From contig CAWCON010000003.1 in assembly GCA_963797185.1 (NCBI GenBank), positions 62,001-126,000 of the forward strand: a DNA stretch of 64,000 bases, read 5' to 3'. Both the position numbers and the translations under genes were made by a program. Positions 43,808 to 53,411 of this stretch are shown here, piece by piece. How positions within the stretch are numbered: the stretch's first letter is position 1; every line of letters starts with the position of its first letter. The stretch is from CAWCON01 sp963797185 (GTDB lineage Bacteria > Patescibacteriota > Saccharimonadia > Saccharimonadales > UBA4665). The notes beneath the pieces are model-generated. The model was not told the origin of the DNA. It did not search any database and saw only the letters and a list, made by a program, of their open reading frames with translations.

Positions 43808-46426
43808 GTGGCCAAAAGTATATTTAAGAGAGTGCTTGGTGACCCCCAAGCTAAAACACTGAAGCGTCTTCGAAAACGTGTTAAGGAAGTTAACGCACGA
43901 GCCGAGACATATAAGAAGATGTCAGATAAAAAACTGCAGACTCAAACTGCGGTTTTGAAAGAGCGGCTCAAGAAAGAAACGCTTGATAAGATTCTTCCTG
44001 ATGCGTTTTCAGTCGTAAGAGAAGCTGCTACGCGAACACTTGGCCAGCGTCATTTCGATGTTCAGCTCATGGGTGGGATGGTCTTGCATGAAGGCAACGT
44101 TGCTGAGATGAAAACTGGTGAAGGTAAAACACTCGTAGCGACATTACCAGTCTATCTTAATGCCTTAACGGAAAAAGGTGTCCATATTGTCACGGTGAAC
44201 GAATATCTAGCTCAACGAGATGCTGGTTGGATGGCTCAGATTTATGATTTCTTAGGACTTAAAGTCGGTGTTATTATTGCTGAACAGTCGTTTATCTATG
44301 ATCCGAATTTTAGTAATACAGAGCACGAAGATAAGCGTTTTCATCATCTTAAACCGACTTCAAGGCAAGAGGCTTATGCAGCTGATATTACTTATGGTAC
44401 GAATAATGAGTTTGGTTTTGATTACTTACGCGACAACATGGTCCGGGAGGTTGATCAGTTTCGGCAGAGAGATTTGCATTATGCGATCGTTGATGAGGTC
44501 GACTCAATCTTGATTGATGAAGCTCGAACACCGTTAATTATTTCGGCGCCATCAGTTACAACAGGGAATGCCTATATGCAGTTCGCGAAAGTTGTTCGTC
44601 AACTCAAACCGGAGACACACTATGAAGTTGATGAGAAACGTAAGACGGTCATCTTAACTGACGCTGGGATTGAAAAAATCCAGGAAATACTTAGTGTCGA
44701 TAATTTATATGCTACTGAGAATATCCGAACTATATATCATCTTGAACAAGCTTTACGAGCCCAAGCTTTGTTTCATCGAGACAAAGAGTATGTCGTCACC
44801 AAAGATGGTGAAATTGTAATTGTTGATGAATTCACTGGACGATTGCTAAAAGGTCGTCGCTACAATGAAGGACTTCACCAAGCGATAGAAGCCAAGGAGG
44901 GTGTAGAAGTTCAACAGGAATCAATGACTCTTGCTACCATTTCATTCCAGAATTACTTTCGATTATATGAAAAGTTGGCTGGTATGACTGGTACAGCAAT
45001 GACTGAGGCAGAAGAGTTTCACCAAATCTATAAGCTGGATGTTGTCGAGATACCGTCAAACCGAAAAATTATCCGAGCTGATCGCCCCGACCGAATCTAT
45101 CGAACTGAAGCCGGCAAATTCAACGCCATTATTAAAGAGGTAAAGGTGCTTCATACAAAAGGGCAACCAGTCCTGCTCGGTACTGTTTCTATTGAGAAGA
45201 ACGAGGTCCTGAGTAATTTATTAAACAAGGCAAACATTCCACATCAGGTTTTAAATGCAAAGAATAATGAAAGGGAAGCAAGTATTGTTGCTAAAGCTGG
45301 TGAAAAAGGAGCAGTAACGCTTGCCACTAACATTGCGGGTCGTGGAACAGATATTGTCCTAGGTAAGGGGATTGTTGAACTTGGTGGATTATTTGTTCTA
45401 GGAAGTGAACGTCACGAATCCCGTCGAATTGATAATCAGCTTCGGGGACGCTCCGGTCGTCAAGGGGATCCAGGTGTTACGCAGTTTTTTGTTAGTACGG
45501 AAGATGACTTGATGCGAATATTCGGCGGAGATCGGATTGCTGGCTTGATGGATCGATTAAGCGTTGATGACGAAACGCCAATTGAGAATAGGTTGGTGTC
45601 TAAGTCTCTGGAAGGTGCTCAGAAGAAAGTTGAAGGCTTTCATTTCGATCAACGTAAAAATGTTGTTCAGTATGACGACGTTATGAACCGTCACCGTAAG
45701 GCTATTTATGCTATGCGTCACGAGATATTGAGAGCAATTAGCATTAAAAAACGAATCTTACTCATGATTGAGGATGAATCAAAAGCATTAGCAGCATCGC
45801 CCTTACTTACGACCGATAAGTTCGAAGATATAGTACGTAGCATGTTCCCATTTGATGAAAGTGGGCTTGATCGGTTATTTGATACAGAATCTGATAAATT
45901 TGAAGTGGCTCTGCTGGCACAGGCTAAAGAACTTTATGAAGCTAGAGAAGTTGCTTTTACGCCAGAAGTCATGCGAAAAGTGGAGCGAGACGTTTACCTT
46001 CAGATACTTGATAACCTGTGGATGCAGCATCTTGAAAACATGGATCACTTGCGACAGGGAATTCACTGGATGAGTGTTGGCCAACGAGATCCACTGGTTG
46101 AGTATCGCCGACAGGCACAGATATTATTTGACGCAATGCAAATCAGCCTCCGGGAAGATATCATCAGAACTCTATTTCATGCTGAACCAATTACTAGCGA
46201 AGAGCTTGCTCGTCCAGTAGAGACAGAAATTACTAGGGCTGCTCGTAAGTCGATTAGTAATGCAGGTCAGATCGTTGATAATGAAGACGAGTTTGAAGAA
46301 ACGGATTTTCAATCTACTGCCAAGACCGAAACGGCAGCAACAACTCTCAAGAAACCCAATAACCAGAAGCGGAAAGCTCGTAAAGCCGAAAGACAACGTA
46401 GAGCTAAAGGCCGCAAAAAGAAGTAA
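43808..46426 (+). CDS. secA: Preprotein translocase ATPase SecA
   Basis: Encodes 872 residues from GTG 43808. Walker A reads MKTGEGKT, Walker B-like VDEVDSILIDEARTPLIIS, then the preprotein cross-linking domain, motif ATNIAGRGTDI(V)L and GRSGRQGDPG(V)TQFF. The C-terminus is a Lys/Arg-rich tail (QKRKARKAERQRRAKG) and lacks the SEC-C zinc motif. It drives export of the large surface proteins encoded in this window through SecYEG. Confidence 0.98.
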   Translation: MAKSIFKRVLGDPQAKTLKRLRKRVKEVNARAETYKKMSDKKLQTQTAVLKERLKKETLDKILPDAFSVVREAATRTLGQRHFDVQLMGGMVLHEGNVAEMKTGEGKTLVATLPVYLNALTEKGVHIVTVNEYLAQRDAGWMAQIYDFLGLKVGVIIAEQSFIYDPNFSNTEHEDKRFHHLKPTSRQEAYAADITYGTNNEFGFDYLRDNMVREVDQFRQRDLHYAIVDEVDSILIDEARTPLIISAPSVTTGNAYMQFAKVVRQLKPETHYEVDEKRKTVILTDAGIEKIQEILSVDNLYATENIRTIYHLEQALRAQALFHRDKEYVVTKDGEIVIVDEFTGRLLKGRRYNEGLHQAIEAKEGVEVQQESMTLATISFQNYFRLYEKLAGMTGTAMTEAEEFHQIYKLDVVEIPSNRKIIRADRPDRIYRTEAGKFNAIIKEVKVLHTKGQPVLLGTVSIEKNEVLSNLLNKANIPHQVLNAKNNEREASIVAKAGEKGAVTLATNIAGRGTDIVLGKGIVELGGLFVLGSERHESRRIDNQLRGRSGRQGDPGVTQFFVSTEDDLMRIFGGDRIAGLMDRLSVDDETPIENRLVSKSLEGAQKKVEGFHFDQRKNVVQYDDVMNRHRKAIYAMRHEILRAISIKKRILLMIEDESKALAASPLLTTDKFEDIVRSMFPFDESGLDRLFDTESDKFEVALLAQAKELYEAREVAFTPEVMRKVERDVYLQILDNLWMQHLENMDHLRQGIHWMSVGQRDPLVEYRRQAQILFDAMQISLREDIIRTLFHAEPITSEELARPVETEITRAARKSISNAGQIVDNEDEFEETDFQSTAKTETAATTLKKPNNQKRKARKAERQRRAKGRKKK

Positions 46427-46443
46427 AGCGCCCCGGTTCAACT

Positions 46444-47745
46444 ATGAAGCACTCTGTCTCGGAACTAGTTCTTAAAAATGGTAGTCGTGGTCTGTTGATA
46501 CATATCCCAGAAGCAAGTGTTATGACATTTGATATTGATTTTCGTGCCGGTGAGTACCTTGTGTCCACGAATAAAATGGAAGTGCCGCATCTTATGGAGC
46601 ATATGTTGTTGGGGGCTAATAAACTTATCCCGCGGGCTCGGGACTTTCAGGCAGAATTTGAAAAAAACGGTGCCTACAATAATGCCTCAACGACTGTTTA
46701 TGACATAGCCTATGAGGCAGAGTGTGCTGATTTTGAATGGCAACGGATTTTGGATTTATTGTTAATGGCACTAACGCAACCACTCTTTTTGCAGGACGAA
46801 TTCACGGCAGAGTTTGGGAATGTCCGCGAGGAATTGACCAGTAGGGCTAATAATCATTTCAGACAACTCGGTTTGTCTCTACGGGAACAATACGGGCTGC
46901 AAGCAAAAAGCGATAAGGAGCGTCTAAAGTTAATGCGTAATGTAGAACTTGCTGATGTTAGAGCTCACTATAAACGGACCCATACGACTTCTAACATGCG
47001 CTTTGTTATAGGAGGCAATATTACGCCGAAACGACGAGAGACTATCGAAGAGTTGTTCAGTACTATTAAGCTCCCCCAAGGTGATGGCCGAACAGTGCTA
47101 CCCGACGAGCAACCGCACACCTTAGCTGAACCTCTTTATATTCGTAACAGATCAGTTGATAATCTTTACTTCTATATTGATACATTTATGCGCCGGCGCA
47201 TGAATGATGATGAAGCCGATGCGCTCGATTTGCTAAATATTATTCTTACCGAAACTTTTTATTCAAAAATTCTTGGGGCTGCTCGTGCACGTGGACTAGT
47301 TTATGGGATGAGTTCTGGCTATAGTCAGTTAAGAGATGCAAGTAACTGGTGGTTTGGTGCGCAAGTTACGTCAAGTAATGCTGCTGCCTTATTCGAATTG
47401 ATAGTGACTGAGCTTGAGAGGACATTTAGCGGCAAACTTAATCATAGTGATATTGAGGCTGCTCAGTCCTATGCATTTGGACGTTTCCAGCGAAGTGCCC
47501 AGACGGTTGGTGGTACCTCATCTGGTTATGCTGGACGTTACTTCTTTGATGACGTTATTGAAGATTATTATCAGTTACCAAAGCGCATCAAAGCGGTAAC
47601 TAAAAAATCTATTGTCGCAATTGCTCAAGACATGTTCACGGAACGAGTATGGGGTTTTGGTGTTTTAGGAAATTGCGGTATTGATCAAGTACGTGAGCTG
47701 CAGGCACAACTTGAACCGTTATGGAATTTAGCCTCGAAAGATTAA
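46444..47745 (+). CDS. M16-family zinc peptidase
   Basis: Encodes 433 residues. The inverted zinc motif HLMEH (His49, Glu52, His53) sits in an active N-terminal half, with the third ligand expected in VREELTSR, and the C-terminal half has the usual RGLVYGMSSGY...  pattern of the inactive half. The family includes processing peptidases and insulysins. The substrate is unknown. It lies 17 bases after secA and 16 before prfB. Confidence 0.9.
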   Translation: MKHSVSELVLKNGSRGLLIHIPEASVMTFDIDFRAGEYLVSTNKMEVPHLMEHMLLGANKLIPRARDFQAEFEKNGAYNNASTTVYDIAYEAECADFEWQRILDLLLMALTQPLFLQDEFTAEFGNVREELTSRANNHFRQLGLSLREQYGLQAKSDKERLKLMRNVELADVRAHYKRTHTTSNMRFVIGGNITPKRRETIEELFSTIKLPQGDGRTVLPDEQPHTLAEPLYIRNRSVDNLYFYIDTFMRRRMNDDEADALDLLNIILTETFYSKILGAARARGLVYGMSSGYSQLRDASNWWFGAQVTSSNAAALFELIVTELERTFSGKLNHSDIEAAQSYAFGRFQRSAQTVGGTSSGYAGRYFFDDVIEDYYQLPKRIKAVTKKSIVAIAQDMFTERVWGFGVLGNCGIDQVRELQAQLEPLWNLASKD

Positions 47746-47748
47746 TTG

Positions 47749-47754
47749 TATAAT
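47749..47754 (+). promoter_or_regulatory. prfB -10 box, leaderless
   Basis: TATAAT, partly overlapping the end of the M16 gene region, is 7 bases before ATG 47762. AGGGG between box and ATG would be lost from, or too close in, a leaderless transcript. Confidence 0.55.
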
Positions 47755-47761
47755 AGGGGTA

Positions 47762-48841
47762 ATGGAAGATACTCAACGGAAAATAGCTGAATTGCGGGCG
47801 TCTTTTAATGACGCTTTGCAGAAAATTGGCTATGAGGATTTAAGACAACAAGAACTTATACTTGAGCAAGAGACAAACTCATCTGATTTTTGGCGCGATA
47901 ATCTTCATGCTCAGGAAGTTATGAAACAGCACGCAAATTTAAAAAAGCGTCTTGAACCATGGCACAGTCTACAGAAAAGTCTCAACGATATTTATGAGTT
48001 AAGCACGCTTGGGGATAAAAGTTTAGAGGAAGACCTCACAAAACAGTTGGCACTTGCTGAGAGTCAATTTCATCTGATTAAGGAGGAGCTTAAATTTAGC
48101 GGTACGTACGATGATCGTGACGCAATTGTTAGTATTTACGCGGGAGCCGGTGGAACGGATGCGCAAGACTGGGCTCAGATGCTATATAGAATGTATACCC
48201 GCTGGGCGGAACGCCAAGATTATACTACCAGAATGCTTGAACAGTCTTTTGGAGACGAGGCGGGTTTGAAGAGTGCCACGTTTGAGATTAGCGGTCCGTT
48301 TGCGTATGGCAAGCTGAGAGGTGAGCATGGCGTCCATCGCTTAGTTCGACTTAGTCCATTTAATGCTGATCACTTGCGACAAACTAGTTTTGCAAGAGTT
48401 GATATACTTCCTAAAGTTGATCGGCCCGGAGAAGTTGAGCTCGATGAAAAAGACCTTCGAATAGACGTTTACCGTTCCGGTGGTCATGGTGGTCAATCCG
48501 TAAACACTACCGACTCAGCGGTGCGGGTTACTCACATACCAACCTCCATCAGTGTAGCTATTCAAAATGAACGTTCGCAACTCCAAAACAAAGAGGCAGC
48601 GCTGACCATACTCCGTTCAAAGCTGGTACAGCTTCAACTCGAACAGCACAAAGAGAAATTGAGCGAGATTAAAGGTCCAAGCCAATCTGCTGAGTGGGGT
48701 AATCAGATCAGGAGTTACGTTTTACACCCGTATAAGCAGGTCAAGGACTTGAGGACAGATTATGAGACCAGTGATGTTAATGGAGTCCTAGATGGTAAGA
48801 TTGATGACTTTATTAACGCGTATTTTGATCATACGTTGTAG
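47762..48841 (+). CDS. prfB: Peptide chain release factor 2, no programmed frameshift
   Basis: Encodes 359 residues in one frame. The SPF codon-reading tripeptide (RLSPFNADHLRQTSFA) and the GGQ loop (GHGGQSVNTTDSAVR) identify RF2, which reads UAA and UGA. The in-frame UGA frameshift site found near codon 26 in many bacteria is absent, so that autoregulation is not used. Its presence argues against UGA recoding in this organism. Confidence 0.97.
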   Translation: MEDTQRKIAELRASFNDALQKIGYEDLRQQELILEQETNSSDFWRDNLHAQEVMKQHANLKKRLEPWHSLQKSLNDIYELSTLGDKSLEEDLTKQLALAESQFHLIKEELKFSGTYDDRDAIVSIYAGAGGTDAQDWAQMLYRMYTRWAERQDYTTRMLEQSFGDEAGLKSATFEISGPFAYGKLRGEHGVHRLVRLSPFNADHLRQTSFARVDILPKVDRPGEVELDEKDLRIDVYRSGGHGGQSVNTTDSAVRVTHIPTSISVAIQNERSQLQNKEAALTILRSKLVQLQLEQHKEKLSEIKGPSQSAEWGNQIRSYVLHPYKQVKDLRTDYETSDVNGVLDGKIDDFINAYFDHTL

Positions 48842-48908
48842 CTAATAAATACTAAATTATTTCCGAATGAGGGTGAAGATTCAACCCGAACATGATAGTG
48901 GTCTCTGC

Positions 48909-48914
48909 TATAAT
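48909..48914 (+). promoter_or_regulatory. ftsE -10 box, leaderless
   Basis: TATAAT is 7 bases before ATG 48922. This placement decides the ftsE start: in-frame ATG at 48892 lies upstream of the box and would add ten non-homologous residues. Confidence 0.6.
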
Positions 48915-48921
48915 AAAACAG

Positions 48922-49605
48922 ATGATTATGCTGGATAGGGTAACAAAAACGTATAGCCGTGCCATGGGGCCAGCTCTCGATCGATTGAGCCTTAACATTG
49001 AGCCGAAAGAATTTGTGATCGTAGTCGGACAGAGTGGTGCAGGGAAAACAACACTACTTAGACTGTTAACTCGAGAAGAGAAACCAACGAGCGGTAAAAT
49101 AGTTGTTGGAGGGATCGATTACGACAAACTTAATGAGAAAGACGTGCCACTCCTGCGTCGTAAGATCGGTGTTGTGTTCCAAGACTTTAAGTTACTACCA
49201 AACCGAACTGTTTTTGAGAATATCGCTTTCGCGTTGGAGATTGTTGGTGTTAGTCGGCATGAAATCCAGCGTACTGTGCCGAAAGTTTTGGATATAGTTA
49301 ATCTGGCAGGAAAAGAAAAAAGGATGCCAATGGAACTCTCTGGAGGAGAGCGTCAGAGAGTTGCCATTGCACGGGCAATAGTACGGCAGCCTAAAATTCT
49401 TATAGCTGATGAGCCGACTGGAAATCTTGATTTTAAACATGCGTGGGATGTGATAAAGGTTCTTGAGAAGATTAATCGATTCGGTACTACCGTACTTCTC
49501 ACAACCCATAATCAGCAAATAGTAAATAAACTCAAGCGTCGTGTCATAACTATCGAACATGGAAAAGTTGTTAGTGACCGAGCAAATGCTGAATATAAGC
49601 TATAG
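48922..49605 (+). CDS. ftsE: Cell division ABC ATPase FtsE
   Basis: Encodes 227 residues from ATG 48922 (MIMLDRVTKTY). Walker A GQSGAGKTT, Q-loop VFQDFKLLPNRT, signature LSGGERQRVAIARAI, Walker B ILIADEPTGNLD and the H-loop TTHN are all present. With FtsX it forms a mechanotransducing complex that switches on wall hydrolases during division. ftsX follows after 2 bases. Confidence 0.96.
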   Translation: MIMLDRVTKTYSRAMGPALDRLSLNIEPKEFVIVVGQSGAGKTTLLRLLTREEKPTSGKIVVGGIDYDKLNEKDVPLLRRKIGVVFQDFKLLPNRTVFENIAFALEIVGVSRHEIQRTVPKVLDIVNLAGKEKRMPMELSGGERQRVAIARAIVRQPKILIADEPTGNLDFKHAWDVIKVLEKINRFGTTVLLTTHNQQIVNKLKRRVITIEHGKVVSDRANAEYKL

Positions 49606-49607
49606 CT

Positions 49608-50561
49608 ATGCAACGAAGGATCATAACGCTAACAAGGATTATTCGCAATGGTTTGATTGGATTTGCTCGGAATTTATCGTTGGCTGCTGCTGCCATTGCC
49701 GTAATGGTTGTGACGCTCACCATTATATTATTCTCAATCATTGCTAACGCAGCCTTTAACAATACGATCAGTCAAATCAACAGCAAGATCAATGTATCAG
49801 TGTACTTAAATAATTCCGTTACCACACAGCAGCTGAATTCGTTTGAAGCACAGCTGCGCAAATTACCAAACGTAAAATCCGTTAGTTATATTTCTCAGGA
49901 CGAGGCCTTGGCAGAATATAAGGCTGAGAATAGTAATAATAAAACCCTTATTGCGGCCATTAATGAAACAGGCGGTAATCCATTGCCGGCAAGCATTGAG
50001 ATTGATCCGATTGATACAAATAAGATCCAAGACATAAAGAACTTTCTCGATCAGCCACAATATATCGGCTTGCAGGATCCTCAGGCGGGCACCTCTTACT
50101 CGGGTTACGAAAAAGAGGCGATCGATAAGATTGCTCACACTACAAGCTTAATGAAAGAAGCTGGTGTTATAGCTGTCATTGTTTTTGCACTGATATCAGT
50201 GCTTATCATCTTCAATACCATTCGTATGGCTATTTTTAATCGTCGTGATGAGATCAGTATCATGCGGTTACTCGGAGCAAATACGTGGTATATCAGAGGA
50301 CCGTTTGTAGCTGAGAGTATGATATACGGTATTATTGCCGCCCTGGTCTCGGTCGGCATCATATATCTGTTATTTATTGGTTCATCATCGGCACTTCAGG
50401 CCAGTAGTTTGGGTTTGCTCGATATAAATTATGCCAGTAATTATTTTAAAGACCGTTTTTGGTTATTTTTGACGTTGCAGCTAGTGATTGGTATACTGAT
50501 TGGTACCGCTTCTTCCATCATTGCTACTAGGCGGTATCTGAAATCCAAAACATCCAAGTAA
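49608..50561 (+). CDS. ftsX: Cell division protein FtsX
   Basis: Encodes 317 residues. One membrane helix near the N-terminus (about 22-46), an extracytoplasmic domain (about 50-175; NVSVYLNNSVTTQQL, LPASIEI), then three helices (about 185-208, 235-258, 280-305). This is the normal FtsX layout. The extracytoplasmic domain normally contacts a coiled-coil peptidoglycan hydrolase, and the next gene encodes such a protein. Confidence 0.95.
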   Translation: MQRRIITLTRIIRNGLIGFARNLSLAAAAIAVMVVTLTIILFSIIANAAFNNTISQINSKINVSVYLNNSVTTQQLNSFEAQLRKLPNVKSVSYISQDEALAEYKAENSNNKTLIAAINETGGNPLPASIEIDPIDTNKIQDIKNFLDQPQYIGLQDPQAGTSYSGYEKEAIDKIAHTTSLMKEAGVIAVIVFALISVLIIFNTIRMAIFNRRDEISIMRLLGANTWYIRGPFVAESMIYGIIAALVSVGIIYLLFIGSSSALQASSLGLLDINYASNYFKDRFWLFLTLQLVIGILIGTASSIIATRRYLKSKTSK

Positions 50562-50663
50562 ATCAACAAGACCTGATAAAAAAACAGTATTAAAAAGCCA
50601 AGGTGGAGTTTATAAAAAACGCGTTCGCCTGTGCTTTGTTCGTCGCTTCTCAAGAGGGTATTT

Positions 50664-50669
50664 TATAAT
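50664..50669 (+). promoter_or_regulatory. -10 box of the CHAP hydrolase gene
   Basis: TATAAT lies 16 bases before ATG 50686. The 124-base gap after ftsX has no clear terminator, so read-through from ftsEX is also possible. Confidence 0.45.
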
Positions 50670-50685
50670 TTTTGCGGGGTATGGT

Positions 50686-51936
50686 ATGCTGAGATTGCTT
50701 ATAAACAAGACAAAAATGAGTCAAAAAAAAGTTATTACTACTCGTTATGATATTTTTCGGCACCTCAAAAAAGCGCCCCTGTTTTTTCTTGCTGGCACGC
50801 TGTTAATATCGGGTTCATTGACGTATGGTTTCCGTGCAACCGCTGCTACTTGCAGTAGTGCGGCTGATTGTCAGCAACAGATCAGTAATCTTAATAATCA
50901 AACCACTCAAGCTCAGCAATCAGTAAGTACTCTTCAGAACCAAGCGGCGAGTTATCAAGCAACTATTAGTCAGTTACAGTCTCAGATTGACACAATAAAT
51001 AATCAGATTGCAGCCAGTCAGGCCAAGCAGGTGGCATTGCAGCAGCAAATGCAAGCTGCGCAGGCCAATCTAGCTCAGCAAAAGGCGGTTCTTGCTGCTG
51101 ATATAAAAGCCATGTATGTCAATGGCCAGATGACAACGGTTGAGGAACTCGCTACAAGCGAGAACCTCAGCGATTTCGTCGATGCTCAAACATACCGCAG
51201 TGCCGTACAAGGTCAGGTTCAAGACACGTTGACGCAGATTACTGATTTAGAGAATCAAATAAGTAGCCAACAGACACAAATAAGCCAACTATTACAGACT
51301 CAGCAGACTCAGCAATCGCAGTTGGATTCGGATGAAACTCAGCAATCGCAGTTGCTTTCATACAACCAGACTCAGCAGACTCAGTATAACCAGCAGATTA
51401 CCAGTGACAATGCCGATACTAACCAACTCATAGCACAGCTCTCTGCATTAAACGATGCTGGTAGCTCCACAGAAATTACCGGTTCTCTGTGTGGGGGTGG
51501 ATACCCGCAGAAGACTCCGAGCGGTACGGAACCGGGCAAATATTGGGGTTGTGACGAGCCTCAAGATCTTACTACAGACAATTGGAATATGGACAATCGT
51601 GAGTGCGTAAGCTATACCGCCTATATGGTGTCTACAAAATACGGTATCTCGACTTCTGATTGGGGAGATGCCTATCAGTGGATAACGTCTGCCGAAAATG
51701 CCGGCTATACAGTGAACCAAACACCAGCAGTGGGTGCTATCGCCATTCGTGATATTGATTATAGTGATCCAGGTGACGTAGGTCACGCGATGTACGTAGT
51801 AGCGGTTGGCCCCGGTAGCGATAGTATCACGGTTGACGAATACAATGAGCACTACAATGGCCAGTTTGATGAACGCCAGTTCTCTCCTAGTAGTTACGCC
51901 AGTCGTGGCGGTCTATACTACATACACTTCCAGTAG
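50686..51936 (+). CDS. Coiled-coil CHAP-domain peptidoglycan hydrolase (PcsB-like)
   Basis: Encodes 416 residues from ATG 50686; a second in-frame ATG at 50716 is possible. Export signal helix at about 32-50, then a long Gln-rich coiled coil (about 60-250) with many NNQ/QTQQ heptads, and a C-terminal CHAP domain (about 265-416) with the catalytic Cys in NRECVSYTAYM and the His in VGHAMYVVA. CHAP enzymes cut peptidoglycan peptides or amide bonds. Position directly after ftsEX and the coiled-coil layout match PcsB/CwlO-type hydrolases that FtsEX activates. Confidence 0.9.
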   Translation: MLRLLINKTKMSQKKVITTRYDIFRHLKKAPLFFLAGTLLISGSLTYGFRATAATCSSAADCQQQISNLNNQTTQAQQSVSTLQNQAASYQATISQLQSQIDTINNQIAASQAKQVALQQQMQAAQANLAQQKAVLAADIKAMYVNGQMTTVEELATSENLSDFVDAQTYRSAVQGQVQDTLTQITDLENQISSQQTQISQLLQTQQTQQSQLDSDETQQSQLLSYNQTQQTQYNQQITSDNADTNQLIAQLSALNDAGSSTEITGSLCGGGYPQKTPSGTEPGKYWGCDEPQDLTTDNWNMDNRECVSYTAYMVSTKYGISTSDWGDAYQWITSAENAGYTVNQTPAVGAIAIRDIDYSDPGDVGHAMYVVAVGPGSDSITVDEYNEHYNGQFDERQFSPSSYASRGGLYYIHFQ

Positions 51937-52021
51937 ACAACTTAGCCATAAGTAGATCTGTGCGCCGTGACAATGGACACTCCGACGATCCCGTCTTTAT
52001 CCATTTCCCATCAAATTAACG

Positions 52022-52049
52022 TATAATAATTCATGACAATAGTGGAGGG
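52022..52049 (+). promoter_or_regulatory. ctpA -10 box and ribosome binding site
   Basis: TATAAT at 52022-52027 and GGAGGG at 52044-52049, the latter 8 bases before a TTG start at 52058. The strong ribosome binding site supports the rare start codon. Confidence 0.55.
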
Positions 52050-52057
52050 AGAATCTT

Positions 52058-53278
52058 TTGAGTACTGAGAAAATTGGGAAAATTTTAAAACAGAAATCAA
52101 CCCAGACAACCATTAAGATTACAGCCGTTGTAGTAGTAATCATAGCGGTCTATGTCGTTGGTGTTAATGTTGGCAATGGCAACATTAACTTGCCCTCATT
52201 CGGAAATACAAAAAATTCATTACCGGCTCACCTAAGTTACGCATCCGTTAATCAGGTGTATCAAGACATAAGAAGCCAATATGATGGTACGCTGACAACC
52301 AGTCAGATCTTGGATGGTATAAAGAATGGCTTAACAGAGGCCACTGGCGATCCCTACACAGAATATTTTAATCCTACCGATGCCCAGCAGTTTAACCAAG
52401 AACTTAATAATTCATTCACTGGCATAGGCGCAGAGCTTGGTCAAGATTCAGCTGGTGATGTCATAATTGTTGCACCTATAAGTGGTTTCCCGGCAGCAAA
52501 AGCGGGTATTCAGGCGGGCGACGTTATTGTCAGCATCAACGGTACGAGTACCTCTGGTATGAGTATTGATCAGGCGGTTGATGATATCCGAGGGCCAGCC
52601 GGGACTAAAGTGACGCTTCAAATCGTGCGTGGCTCTAATCAGTTATCGTTCACCATAACGAGAGCAAATATCACGTTACCAAGTGTTACTTCTAAGACAA
52701 TCGATAATAATATCGGCTATATTCAGATTAGTCAGTTTAGTAGCGATACATCAGGGCTTGCTCAAGAGGCTGCAGCAAAGTTTAAACAAGCAGGCGTAAA
52801 AGGCATTATCCTTGATCTTCGAGATGATCCTGGTGGTCTCGTTACTGCAGCCGTCAATGTATCAAGCCTTTGGTTGCCGTCAAACAAAATGATTATGCAA
52901 GAAAAGCGAGGTAATACCATAATCCAGACTTACGACTCTACCGGTAATGATATTCTGCAGGGAATCCCAACCGTAGTTCTAATTAACGGTGGTAGTGCTA
53001 GTGCGGCTGAAATAACGGCCGGAGCATTGCACGATAACGGAGTTGCTTACCTTATTGGTCAAACAAGTTTTGGCAAAGGCAGTGTTCAAGAAGTTGATCA
53101 GCTATCAGGGGGCGCGGAATTAAAAGTAACCATTGCTCACTGGTACCGTCCTGACGGTTCGAACATTAATCATAAGGGTATTACTCCTGATGATGTCGTA
53201 TCGCTTACCCAGCAGGATAGTCAATCAGGTCAAGACCCTCAACAAGCAGCCGCTGTACAATACCTCGAATCGCACTAG
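52058..53278 (+). CDS. C-terminal processing peptidase (S41, CtpA-like)
   Basis: Encodes 406 residues from TTG 52058. One membrane helix (about 22-42), an N-terminal helical part, a PDZ domain (about 120-205; AGIQAGDVIVSINGTS) and the S41 protease core with the Ser in NGGSASAAEI and the Lys in SFGKGSVQ, the Ser-Lys dyad of the family. These enzymes trim exported proteins, in several bacteria including wall hydrolases and their partners. Its place after the CHAP hydrolase fits control of wall cleavage, but that is inference. Confidence 0.94.
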   Translation: MSTEKIGKILKQKSTQTTIKITAVVVVIIAVYVVGVNVGNGNINLPSFGNTKNSLPAHLSYASVNQVYQDIRSQYDGTLTTSQILDGIKNGLTEATGDPYTEYFNPTDAQQFNQELNNSFTGIGAELGQDSAGDVIIVAPISGFPAAKAGIQAGDVIVSINGTSTSGMSIDQAVDDIRGPAGTKVTLQIVRGSNQLSFTITRANITLPSVTSKTIDNNIGYIQISQFSSDTSGLAQEAAAKFKQAGVKGIILDLRDDPGGLVTAAVNVSSLWLPSNKMIMQEKRGNTIIQTYDSTGNDILQGIPTVVLINGGSASAAEITAGALHDNGVAYLIGQTSFGKGSVQEVDQLSGGAELKVTIAHWYRPDGSNINHKGITPDDVVSLTQQDSQSGQDPQQAAAVQYLESH

Positions 53279-53411
53279 AAGAGAGCTCTCATTCGCTCTA
53301 AGAAATCAAAGAGGATACGGTTCAACTGGTAACATCTATTGGGACCATCCTAATTTAAGCTTGCGCTTGTCACCTCATATGCGCTAGTATCAATTAAGAT
53401 AAAGAGAGAGT

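Noticed and set aside
47762..47900. Programmed frameshift in prfB
   Set aside because: The RF2 frame is continuous and no in-frame TGA with a CTTTGA-type slip site is present.
53279..53411. Possible tRNA in the ctpA-pyrG gap (GGTTCAACTGG looks like a T-loop)
   Set aside because: No acceptor or anticodon stem can be folded around it.
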